Shown here: in pieces, positions 36,301-46,720 of the stretch | Numbering within the stretch: position 1 is the first letter of the stretch | How the letters are laid out: every line of letters begins with the position of its first letter | Assembly: GCA_013399875.1 (NCBI GenBank) | Contig: VXAZ01009672.1 | Coordinates: 496,001 to 560,000 of the forward strand | DNA from: Gymnorhina tibicen | Lineage: Eukaryota > Chordata > Aves > Passeriformes > Artamidae | DNA length: 64,000 nt | Direction of reading: 5' to 3' | Program-made: the position numbers and the translations under genes | Notes under the pieces: generated by a model | The model's input: only the letters and a program-made list of their open reading frames with translations | Databases searched by the model: none | Told to the model about the DNA's origin: nothing

Positions 36301-39300
36301 TCAATTTTTCAACCTGAGCTTCCTTCAGTAAATTATAGTTGCCTCATTTAATTTCCCAGTGGGAGTGCTTCCCTGAATAAATTCATGTCTAATTTAAAGT
36401 TGTTATACATGTTAACTTATACATAATGTCCTTGTTTAAATGTGTGTTTTAAGGTCAGCACTGAGTAGTTAGTGAGGGCCTTTTTTACAAAAAAAGTATT
36501 CCTCCTCCTGGTACCTTGCCAAAGTACAAGGAAGTTATTTACAGTGTTTTGACAGAATCATCCCAGCACGGGATGGAAAAGATGCCATTGGGACTGAGCT
36601 AATACTGTAAAAGACTGAAATGTAAGGAAAACAACTGTTGTAGAGGAATTTTTGGCTGACTTTGCAATCTGAGAAGCTTTTTAGCTTTGTTTTTGTCATA
36701 AATTGTTGATTGGAGCCAAGAGCTTCCTTTACTCAAAGGTCCAAGTGCATCTGAAATTGTTTTCTTGTACAAGAAGCTTTGTTGCACAACTGCAGTGTCC
36801 TGTAACCTCAGCGGCATAGCCAGTGTTAAATTGTTCATCACCTTACTGATGGCAGGATTAGAGAACAAGCTAACTGCTTTCTGTAGAGAATTTATGTTGA
36901 TTGCAGAGAGGTCATTTGTACTTTAGGTTAGCTTGGAAAATGTTCTAGATGAGCTTATTTTGTAATACCCTTTCCTTTATGATAACAACCTTTAAGTGGC
37001 TGAAAAAAGAACAGTAGCTATAAAGAGGGAAACAACTTTTTAAGTAGAAAGCAGCTTGAAACTGAATCAAAGCAGATTACATGTTCATGAGCCTGTTGTG
37101 ATGACTTACATACCATGCAAGACTTAATAGCTGGTTATCAGTGAGCTAAGTGACTAAAAAGGAGGTAGAGATAGCACTTGTTCCCTGCTGGTGACAGATC
37201 CTTTCACTGGTCTCTGCTCCTGATAGTTTTTCCACTTCTGAGCCAAAAAAGGCAGATTAGAGTTGATGATCCTCCATTGACCAGAGGACCTTTCTCCTGC
37301 CAGCAAAAGGGACGTGTCCTCGCACTGCTTTCAGTTCCTGTTAGGTGAGGAAACTACACCCTGGTGGTTGGTCTTGTCTAAGAGGTGTGTTGAATGCTCA
37401 AGTTCTCTGCTTTCTTTTGATAAATGCTGTGATTGCTTTTCTTGGAGGTAGCTGCCTGCTGGGTCTCTTCTTCTTCAGCCTGCTTGTACAATTAAATCAA
37501 TGCATTTCTACTTTTTCCGTGCTTCCAAAAATCTGAATCTTTTCAAGTGAGCCTGTAGAAGCAGATGCACACAAAAGCTGTGTTGGCTCTGTGAGCACTC
37601 TGTGCCACATAGGTGTGATTATTCTGTGCCTGAGCAGGTACAGCACTCTCAGGGACCAGGACAGTGCTGCTGCTTGTGCTGTAGCATGTTCAGTCTATAC
37701 AGTACAGTCCAGGCCTTGCAGTGTTTTTTAAAGGTCTGTTGGTGTAATGTCTTTTTACTCGTTTAGTGCAGTCAGCCCTTTGAACAGCAGCTCAGTGGAT
37801 TATATTTACTTCTGTATTAGTATAGAGTAGGTTTGACTTCAAAATAGCACAAGGAAGGAAAGAGACTAGTGAGGTACCCTGATGGTCAGTGGTAGTTGGT
37901 GTAGTGGAAGCTTAAAAGGGAAGTGGAATTGCATTTTCCCAGCTGTCTCTTCAACTTCTGCCATGTCAAGGTCCTTTCTTCTGAAGTGGCAAAGTGCTGA
38001 CTTAGACACGAGAAAGGTTTAAATGATGCTTTCAGCAAGTCTGCTTTCACCATGCTCCTGGCTTTGCTTACTGTGTCTCTGCACTGCCAAGCAGCTCATA
38101 CCCTTGTGTGCAAGGAGGACCTCTCCAGGCAGGAATAGAACAGGGAGTGCCTTATCCAATTGTAGCCCCAGTGAAACACCAGCTGGAAGCACTAGTGTTG
38201 CAGGTGGAGAGTATCTTGCTCAGTATGGAGGGACTGAGTTCAAACTGAAGGCAGGCATGGACAGCCCACTGTCCTTGAACCACATGGGACTTGAAAGTTG
38301 TTCTTATGTGGTTGCTAAGCCATGGTCACATCCCAGGAACTGTGGCAGTCCCGAGTCAGCGGAGATTATTGTCAGGTGTCCTTTACTTTCTTAGCTGGCA
38401 AAGCGGTCTCTTGGTGTTTTTATAGCTCGTGGCTCTGTGACACTTTTGATATGTTCTTTTCAAATCAATGAATCTGACTGCTTTTGCCTTTTCCATAAAT
38501 CTGAATATACCCAGTTTTGGAGGATTGTTTTTTATAACTACTGTCCAAGACTCTCCTGGAGTGGGTACAGCCTAACTCTGCTTAGAGCAAAAGTGATTTT
38601 GAAGTAATGCTATGCTGTCTTTTTGTTTAAGGAATCACAATGCAAATGCAGCATAACCATGCATGAAAAATAATCTGTCTATGGTAATGCTGTCTTGATG
38701 GTCTACTTTGTTACTGCCCAGATATGTCAGGCTGTAGCCAAGTTTTGGTGTAGTAATACCATCAAGCTAATGTTTAAAAGAAGAGCTGACAGAGTTTACT
38801 TCATCTTCAGTAGAGAGAAGTACTAAGCATAGTTGTTGATGATTGGGAATTTTAATTCCTTACAAATTTTCTTAAGATTGATGTGCTGCAACTTTATTTA
38901 TTGAATCTCTCAGGATTGTTTATGATTTTGTCTCAAGAACTTGGTGTGTTTGCAGAGGATCACTTAGCAACAGTCTATGGCACAGTGACATGCTCGTGCT
39001 AGTACGATGAAGCATAAAACAATGAGGAAACACCCAGAAACAGCAAGTAAATAGAAATTTAAAGCTAAACAAAGCAGCTCATTTAATGAACAGTTCCACA
39101 TTGCTGTAGAGGGGCACTGCTTGTAAAATACTTTACTTACATGTTTGTAATCTTGATCTAATGATACTCTCTGCTTATGTAGATGTTCATATTCATGGGA
39201 CATCTCCAGCTGTTATAATGGAGCATCTCCTGAGTATTTAAAATAGAAGCAACTATTTGATATTGAAACAACTCATACTTTAATCTGTTAAGTCTTCTTA

Positions 39301-39589
39301 ATTAGTGCTCCACTAAATAGTAGCTAAGGAATAAAAGTTCCCTGGAAGGGCCTGGGATCTAGACTGGTATTCCAACTTTACAGCTTTGTGCACACTTTGT
39401 ACAGCTCTAAGACTGTTCTGCTTCTAATAATCAATATTTCTATTCCTGTGGTGAGGGCTTTTTCTTGTTTAGGTTTGGGGTTCTCTTCAATCAAGAGGAA
39501 TTGTAAGTTCAGATCTGAATGTCTGTGTATTTCAGACCTTTTGTTATTGTATATTGATACCAATAATGGGCTTGACTTAAATGATTTCC
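33306..39589. other. Gene-free stretch, unique sequence
   Basis: No gene, young repeat or structured RNA that I can name. A 13-bp direct repeat (TTTTGTTCCCAGG) occurs at 35,758-35,770 and 35,775-35,787. A strong acceptor at about 36,262 (GGTTGCTATTTTAG) has no matching donor. Confidence 0.6.
35758..35787. repeat. 13-bp direct repeat, 4-base spacer
   Basis: Two identical TTTTGTTCCCAGG words separated by AAGC; a small local duplication with no evident role. Confidence 0.85.
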
Positions 39590-40302
39590 AAGCAGTGCCA
39601 TGGAAAGGAACCTGGGGGTCGATGGCAAGTTGGACATGAGTCTGCAGTGCCCTGGCAGCCAGGAGGGCCAATGTGGAGTGTCCTGAGGGCATCAGGCACA
39701 GCATCACCAGCTGGGCAAGGGAGGGGATTGTCCCCTCTGCTCTGCACTGGGGTGGCCTCACCTCGAGTCCTGGGGGCAGTTCTGGGTGCCACAATATAAA
39801 AAAGCCATCAAGCTGTTTGGGAGTGTTCAAAGGAGGGCCACGAAGATGTGAAGGGCCTTGAGGGGAAGCTGTATAAGGAGCAGCTGAGGTCACTTGGTCA
39901 GTTCAGCCTGGAGAAGAGGAGACTGAGGGGAGACCCCACTGCAGTTACAACTTCCTGTGAGGGGGAGAGGAGGGGCAGATACNAGTTACAACTTACTGTG
40001 AGGGGAAGAGGAGGGGCAGATCCTGATCTCTTCACTCTCAAGACCAATGACAGGACTCGAGGAAAGGTATGAAACTGAGTCAGAGGAGGTTGAGGTTGGC
40101 TATCAGGGAAAGGTTTTTCACCCAGAGAGTGGCTGGGCATTGGAACAGGCTTCCCAGGGAAGTGGTCACAGTTCCAAGCCTGCCTAAGTTCAAGAAGTGT
40201 TTGGACAACACTTAGTGTGATTCTTGGAGTGTCCTGTACAGAGCCAGGAGTTGGACTCAATGATTGTGATGGGTCCCTTCTGTGATTCTATGATTCTGTG
40301 AC
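39590..40302 (+). mobile_element. CR1 LINE, 5'-truncated, with N and duplicated block
   Basis: About 710 bp of CR1 in sense orientation. Recognisable blocks in order are 'gaacctgggggtcgatggcaagttggacatgag', 'cagtgccctggcagccaggagggccaa', 'ttctgggtgccacaatataaaaaagccatcaagctg', 'cagcctggagaagaggagactgaggggagacc', 'acaacttcctgtgaggggaagaggaggggcaga', 'ggttggctatcagggaaaggtttttcacccagag', and 'gagttggactcaatgattgtgatgggtccc'. It ends in a TGTGATTCTATGATTCTGTG tail. This covers the end of ORF2 and the 3' UTR. Frames are broken. One 39-40 bp block appears twice around a single N (separate entry). Confidence 0.95.
39943..40022. other. N-joined duplicated block, probable assembly artefact
   Basis: The block starting AGTTACAACTTCCTGTGAGG at 39,943-39,982 is followed by one N (39,983) and then by a near-identical copy starting AGTTACAACTTACTGTGAGG at 39,984-40,022. 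The copies differ at about three positions. In the CR1 consensus as I know it this block occurs once. The simplest reading is two contig ends that overlapped but were joined with an N instead of being merged. Confidence 0.8.
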
Positions 40303-41951
40303 TTAGCTTGCACTGGAGGTGAAAGCTGAACATGATTGGAAAATATTTTCTCTTTTAAAAATTGCCCTCAGGGTCTGGTGTATAGACAATAAGTGGGAAA
40401 TGCCCCACATCTGTGTTTGGTACAACAGTAAGTTGACAGGAACATACTTTACGCTATGTTTATGGATCTTAGTGGCTCAAGGGGTGCACAGTAGGTGTGG
40501 GAAAAATTAAGTATTGTAAGGAAATGTTTTATTGTAAGTATTCTTGCTGATTCTGGGATATGCACTAAACAAATTCTACTATTTTTTTTACCTTTTCAAG
40601 AAGGAACCAAAATGCAGTATTTGCATTTAGTGTTAACTGAGTTTTAAAGAAGTTTGGGTATGAATCCAAGTTTTAATGGAAAAGCTGAGATTTCGGTGGA
40701 ATTCAATTTGTTGTTGCTGGTATTCGTGCAGTTGCTTAAATTTCTTAGTTCCCTGACCTGAGAATCTGGAGTCTTCAAGAAGGTAAAAACAGGGAATGTT
40801 ATTATTTTCTTTGGAAAATATCCAGTGTAAAATACATTCTTATAGTAAGGAAGGTATGAAGATACAGTGCTAAGCATGACTGGTGGTATTTTCTACTAAA
40901 ATAGGGAGGCTGTCATACTTAAAGACCCCAGGTCTTAATTCAGTTGCTGTCTTAGTCTGACATACAACAAATCCATAAGCTGGAACAGCTCAACAACAAA
41001 ACAGTGCTGAATTATCTCTCTCAGTTTGCAGAACCAAAGCTGTATCTATAATGTATTTTAACAGCGAGGAATGAGTTCTTCCAGTGTAGCATGCTTCACC
41101 GACCTGCAGGTTGTCATGCTGTATGCTTACTTCATTCAGAACACTATAGGTGTTGAAAATTGTATGTCACTGTGTTCACCCAGACCGGATTTCTCTGAGA
41201 TGAGGCAGCTCTAGGAGGTGGGGCAAGGAAATGCCACCGGAAGTCTGTTTTGGGCAAGATTATCAGAGTTGGTTTACGCTGACAAGGTAGGCCAAACCAA
41301 ACCCATCTTGGTTGTCTTGTTCTGTGGGCAGCATAAAGAGATTATTTAATGTGGTGCTGTAATTTCTGCAGATGCTTGTAGCAGCCAGGGATTTGAAGGA
41401 CTTACATTTTATCAGAACAAGAAACCATTAATTGTGCCTAGAGCTTTGAATTAAGTGCCCTCATTGCAATTGTTTGCATGTAAACCACATACAGTGCTTC
41501 CTAACATTTCAGTCTGCTGTTGGGAACTTTATAGCAGACTTTTCTCTCTTGTCTGACTTCCATGCATTTCCCACTATCTACTTTAATATCCATTGCTTGA
41601 TGCATTTGTCATTTCTCCTGTTTCAAAAGCATTTGACCAAGAATAAATGGGTAAAAGAAAAAGTTCTCTACAAGCTAGTTCTAAAACTGAAGACCATCAA
41701 AATAGTAGTTTTAGATGTGTTTTATTAAGGCTAGCAGTAAAAACATTAGATGCTGCTTTTCTATGTGTTGTAGTTTAGGGTTTAGATGCTCGAAAGAGAG
41801 CAGTGGCATGTCTACCAAAAAGTTCAAGTCACTTAATCTCATGTTGAAAGCATGTATTTATGTTAAGGATAAATACAACTTGCTAGTCAGTGGTTTGCAT
41901 TTTGTCCCTTGTTTTACAGGCTTTTACTGATTGGCTCTTTTTTTTTTTAAG

Positions 41952-42211
41952 CTCTGCATATGGAACTTCCTTTTGAGCTGAATGTTTCTGCAGTTAACAT
42001 AAGCAGGTTAAACCTGAAGTACAAAGATTTTGAAGAGCAAATTTCAAATTGCAGACCACTCTTTGCACCAGCTCTGCATCCTTCTTTGTTCCCCTTCACA
42101 AACATCTGCACTGTGGTGTTCAGAACAGGCTGTACTGAAAGACTTGTGTTTGGAGCCCATCCTGTGCTTGTACTTGAAGTTGTCTGGAGGCAAGCCATCT
42201 CCTCATTTTAA
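41952..42211 (+). other. Acceptor followed by 85 open codons (candidate terminal exon, low confidence)
   Basis: A T-run acceptor (CTCTTTTTTTTTTTAAG) is followed, with a 2-base lead, by 85 sense codons from 41,954 to a TAA at 42,209. The frame contains an internal ATG at 41,960 (MELPFELNVSAVNISRLNLK...). That is long for this AT-rich region but within what chance allows, and the opposite strand is also open for 83 codons over the same interval. No polyadenylation signal follows closely. The peptide is unknown to me. Confidence 0.15.
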
Positions 42212-43780
42212 GGTTGCAAAATTGTGCTAGCGTGGCAGAGGACTGGATTTGTTCTCCATGGGTCTTAGTAGCCTCCTGAGCCCTGTGGCCACATCAGTGA
42301 GGCCAGGCAGCATCCCCAGCAGAGCCAGGGTCCATCTGCTCTGGCTGTGGAAAGAAGAGGCAAATTGTGCATGTTTCTGCCTGTATGTGACTACAGACCT
42401 ACCCAAAATGTGTTAATCTATCCAAGTACAGCATTGGAATGACTGTTTCTGTAGAGAGAGCACTGGTGATGAGAAGCCTCCTGCTTTTTGACGAGGAGCT
42501 GTTAGGACGGTTCCCTCTAAACTGCTCATCTCCCTTCTGCTCCTTGCTAGCTGTGTACCAGCTTACACTGCTGTGTTTGTCACACCTCATTCCCTGCACT
42601 GGGACAGGCAGAAGCACGTCTTGCCACCCGGGTGTGGCTGCAGCACATCCTGGGCTGTAAGCTATGGTGCTAGCTCCTAGCTGGAGGTGGCAGCCTCAGT
42701 GTTTGAACACTTGCTGTTGTGTCCTGCAGCCAACCTCACTGAGGAGTCCTGCCTCCTGGACCACTGCTGAATGCTGAATTACAGCTTGACTCCAGTTGTA
42801 ATATTCTGACAGACAAGCGTGGCAGAACTAAAGCTGCCAACACTAAATTTTTCATCTGTTCCTTTAGATTTTGAAAGGTGATTTTTTTTTTTAAATGGCA
42901 TAGAAGGTGTAGTGGGAACATGAAATTTGCAGTACTACAGTGGAAATGAGGTGCTCTAGTCCAGGGAAAGTAATAATTTAAATATATACTAGTATCAAAT
43001 TAGTTTCACAGTTAGTAAAAATTGTTTGAAGTCATGATTTTATTATTTCCACAAAGATAAGTATTCAGTCAGGTTGTCAGTTATGATGGAGGTCATGGTG
43101 AGAGGAAGTTCTGTGGCTTGGGCCATAGGACAAGTCAGATGAGTGACCATACTGGTCCTTCTTATATATGAAGTTTGAGGTAAGCTGCTAAGTAATGAGC
43201 CTGCTTTTCAAAGGTGCTGAGCAGCTGCTCTTGAAGTTCTCTTGCTCTTGAATTTGGAAAGAACCAAATGCTCTAGCATTTCATATTTACCATGGGGTGT
43301 AAGTATGAATGCAGCAGCCCACTCTGCACAGACATGTGTCTGTGAATCTCATCCCATCTGTCCACCTGTCCCCCAAAGAATCATAGCTGCAAAATTTTTT
43401 CTGAATGAATTCCATTATCAAATTCTGGCAGATTTTCTGACCATCTTTACTGTTAAACTGCTTGTATTTGTGTTGTTCTAGATCTCTTCTATTACTTAGT
43501 GATGCAAATGTGCATGAGTGACTTATACTTTTGGGGCACAGGAAGGCAGAGCCTGCCAGTCTGTGTGCTGAAGCTAATCCATTGGTGTCCTTCCCTCTGT
43601 GAACATTCATAGAAATTGCTGTACTTTTTTTGGCCATTTTTGAGGGACTTTTCTAAATTCAGAACAAAATATAATACAATGCAGTAGCCTGTGTTATGCT
43701 TTACAAAACAGCATGATTTTGCTATTTGTGTTTCTCATGGCTCTATTTAAAAAAAAATACTACATTGTGCATCTACTATA

Positions 43781-43846
43781 GGAATTTGACTCTCTGATCC
43801 TTGTGGGTCCCTTCTAATTCCAGATATTCTGTGATATCATGATATC
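43781..43846 (+). mobile_element. CR1 3'-end scrap
   Basis: TTTGACTCTCTGATCC, then TTGTGGGTCCCTTCTAATTC and CAGATATTCTGTGAT, match the last ~60 bp of CR1 ('gactcgatgatccttgtgggtcccttccaactcaggatattctgtgat'). Extreme 5' truncation. Confidence 0.85.
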
Positions 43847-43973
43847 TATTGGCAGTGCAGTAGAAGAAAACTAAAATTACAGGCTTTTAATTTTTTATTT
43901 CCTAGAAAATAAGCTTTACAGAATGAGGAATTTCTGTTAATGTTTCAGTGATTACACTTTTATTCCTTTGCAG

Positions 43974-44027
43974 TTAATGAGATACCGCCATATGCAAAGG
44001 AACATGCTTACTCCGTAGGCATGCTAG
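43974..44027 (+). other. Candidate 54-nt exon
   Basis: A strong acceptor (ACACTTTTATTCCTTTGCAG) precedes 54 bases and the donor GCTAG|GTATGT. The only open frame has a 2-base lead: NEIPPYAKEHAYSVGML plus one base, so phase 1-1 and length divisible by three. It is phase-compatible with the candidate 1.4 kb downstream at 45,430-45,480. The peptide is not one I recognise. Confidence 0.28.
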
Positions 44028-44883
44028 GTATGTGGTAGGGAAAGAAGGCTTGTAATACAAATTTCAGGATGAAAAATTTTTTTTTTAATGAGATAATTTC
44101 AGTATTCAGTGAGGGACTTTGGTTCTGTGGGAACCGGTCAAATATAGCAGACATAAATATAGAAGGCAAGTAGCATGGCAACTTGGAGAGCCTCTGCCCC
44201 TATGGAACAAAAAAACCAAACACACCAGCAGCTTCTTGCTGCATTTTTAGTATGCTTTTTTGAAAGAGTCTGAAGGGGTGAGGGTGTGAGAGACTGCTCT
44301 CTTCAATAGTGTAGAGAGACTTCATAAAAAAACTTTTCTGTAGTCTTGTACATCCTGCAGTCCAAGGAGGTGGCTCTGGGCAGGAGCTGTGGGAGTGCTC
44401 CTGTGGTATAGCTGGGAAAGTGGAGTTGCAGGAGTAGCCTTTGTAGGTAGCATCTTTTCCATCTGGACTGGGTGATCTGCTAAAGAGCATGAAATATGTA
44501 GTTATGTTGCTAATCTGGACCAAAGTCAATCCCAGTGTGTCCTCCTTTCCTAATTTTCCTAGGAAGATTCGTGCTAACACAAGTGTGGGCCTGTGACTCA
44601 GCCACGCCTCCCATTGCATTTTAAAATACCATGTATTTTAGATAGAGCAGTCCCAGACCTGTTTTTGAGGATACCAGAACTCAGGACAACCTTCGGATTC
44701 TGAAATAGCAGACTAATGTAATGAGCTTGAAATGTCTAAAAAAAGGAAAAACTGCGAAAGAAAAGTTTTATTACCAAGAAAAGGAAGGTCAACCCTCCTG
44801 CAAGCACAGGATGAAGAGGGGAAACTTTATACTTCTGGTAAAAGTAATACCCTTGCTGTTCCTTCCTAAAGTAAAATCCAACC

Positions 44884-44899
44884 AAAAAAAAAAAAAAAA
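44884..44899. repeat. Poly-A run
   Basis: About 16 A bases followed by GAAAAATGAG. No retrocopy or SINE body is recognisable upstream, so it is listed as simple sequence. Confidence 0.8.
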
Positions 44900-45429
44900 G
44901 AAAAATGAGTAAGTGAAATAAATTGTTATTCTATTGCTGTCACCTTTATAGTGGGTAGTTAGCTTATGTCTAACTGCCTTGTGTCAGTCTGAGATATAAA
45001 TATAAGTGATAAAATGCACTTTATTGGATGGGCTGGAAATTAATTGCTGTTAGGTCTTAGTTGTTTCTCATCATGTTTCCCATAGAAGGAGACAGCTTGA
45101 AAGGCACCCATTTTTCATGAGCTATTTTTATTACTCAAAAGTTACTTGAAGCACTTATTTGAGGCATTTATTTTCAGCAGAGAAGAAAACAGCTGAATTC
45201 TCCTGTGCATGTTCTTAGTTTCTGCTGCAAGGTGAATTCTGCTGCAAAGCCCACTGCTGTGGCGGTGACACAGCTGGATTGCAGTGCCTTGCCTCCACCA
45301 GTGCCAACTGTGTGAACCTAGGTTTTGTTGGTTTTAACCATAAAACCAGTTCCTGCTATATATTACCAGGATATATTCAGTGGTATTTAGCATGTTTCAG
45401 CTACTTTTCCATTTTGCTTTCTTCTACAG

Positions 45430-45480
45430 GCTATAAAATACTTAAAACTGAAATTGCCACCGTTAGCAGGAAAACCAAAG
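45430..45480 (+). other. Candidate 51-nt exon
   Basis: An excellent acceptor (CATTTTGCTTTCTTCTACAG) precedes 51 bases and a good donor (AAAG|GTGAGA). Two frames are open: frame 0 (AIKYLKLKLPPLAGKPK), and the frame with a 2-base lead (YKILKTEIATVSRKTK plus one base). The latter joins in phase to the candidate at 43,974-44,027. Unknown peptide. A competing minus-strand donor lies 220 bases away (45,697-45,702), so strand is not settled. Confidence 0.28.
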
Positions 45481-46521
45481 GTGAGACTGCCCCCAGCATA
45501 GTACTCATTGTCAGTGCACCCTGAAGATGAGATGGCTAGTTTTTGTGCTTTCTGGGGTCATCCTGGGTTGTAGGGTGCATAAAGGGAGGAAGGAAAAGAA
45601 AGATGATAGACTGCAGTGAGAAAGGATGACAAGCCTTGAAGTCTTATTGTCAGTTACTCATGGCAATAATAAATATGACATGGCATCCTTTCTGTGACTT
45701 ACCTTTGTCTCTTAGAGCATGATGTAGATGCTCACAGTGTTGAAACACCTGACTCAGGATGTGCTATGGAAGTGCATGTTCCGTAATCCTTGCTGCCTGG
45801 CCTCTGCTGAGCCCAGGTTGCCTCTTGAAAGCTCTTATCAGACAGTAAATAAAACCAGTTTTGTTAGCAAAGGGAGTTTCCTAATTGCACTGGTAGCTTG
45901 TTTGGTGTTGAAGTGCACATGCTGGAGAGACTATGAACTTGCCAGATATTGAAAACTGTCACTTCTTTAAGTTTCTTGGTGAAAAGAGAGGCAGTTGTCC
46001 CTTTGTCAAATGAGCTAGACTTTTAAAAACGCTGGTTGTTGATAGTCAGTGCAAGGAAGTGCCTGGAACCACAGAGCACATTGCAGCACATAGCACTTCC
46101 CAAAATACACTTACATTGGTATGTCTCTGCAAATAGCTGCAGGTCACAGCTATTAAACCTATGGTTACTCAGCCCCATGGTGCTACAGGATAGTTAATGG
46201 GCTGAACTCTAGCTATGGTAGGTCTTTTTGTATTATTAGTGGTATTCAGATGTACTGCTGTCTACTGCATTGTGAATGCCACAGAGCTGAGCTGTGTAAG
46301 AGCTTGTTAAACCTCAGAATAGATTTATTTGGAAAGCTCTAGTTAAAGCTTGAATGACACATGTCTGTAGTAAGCAATATATGAATACTCGGAACACTAA
46401 CCCTGCAAGCCTGCCTTGGTTAAGGACATAGCAAATGTCTGCAGTCTCTACAGAGTGGAGGAGGCCAGTCCTTTTCAAATTCAGGAGATAATTTTCTTGG
46501 CCTTGGTTTCACATTTTGCAG

Positions 46522-46720
46522 GCTGACGGGGTCCGAGCTGAGAGGCAGCGCAGGGATCGAAGCTGGGCAGGCTGTGGTCACAGAACCGGTGCTGCCTTAC
46601 AGAAAGGGACAGGTCCAATCCCCCTGCACAGTGATGGTGTCATGCTTTGCTGAAGCAAAAGTGCTGTGCCAAAGAAAGCATCTTGTTAAAAAAGTTCTGT
46701 GTAAAGCTTTTCTGGTTGGC
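46522..46720 (+). other. CpG-bearing block open in two frames after an acceptor (low confidence)
   Basis: The acceptor TTGGTTTCACATTTTGCAG is followed by GC-richer sequence with five CpGs in about 70 bases. Frame 0 is open for 43 codons to a TGA at 46,651 (ADGVRAERQRRDRSW...), and the next frame is open for 66 codons to a TGA at 46,721. No consensus donor was seen. It could be a terminal exon, an old GC-rich repeat, or chance. Confidence 0.15.

Noticed and set aside
39378..39893. Longest open frame of the window, 171 codons on the minus strand
   Set aside because: Most of it is the antisense of the CR1 at 39,590-40,302, whose high GC keeps frames open; it resembles no protein.
44884..44899. 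Poly-A as the tail of a processed pseudogene or SINE
   Set aside because: No retrocopy body or target duplication is visible upstream.
45703..45763. Minus-strand segment with an AAG|GTAAGT donor and 20 open codons
   Set aside because: The acceptor side has a poor pyrimidine tract, and the plus strand has a better candidate 220 bases away.
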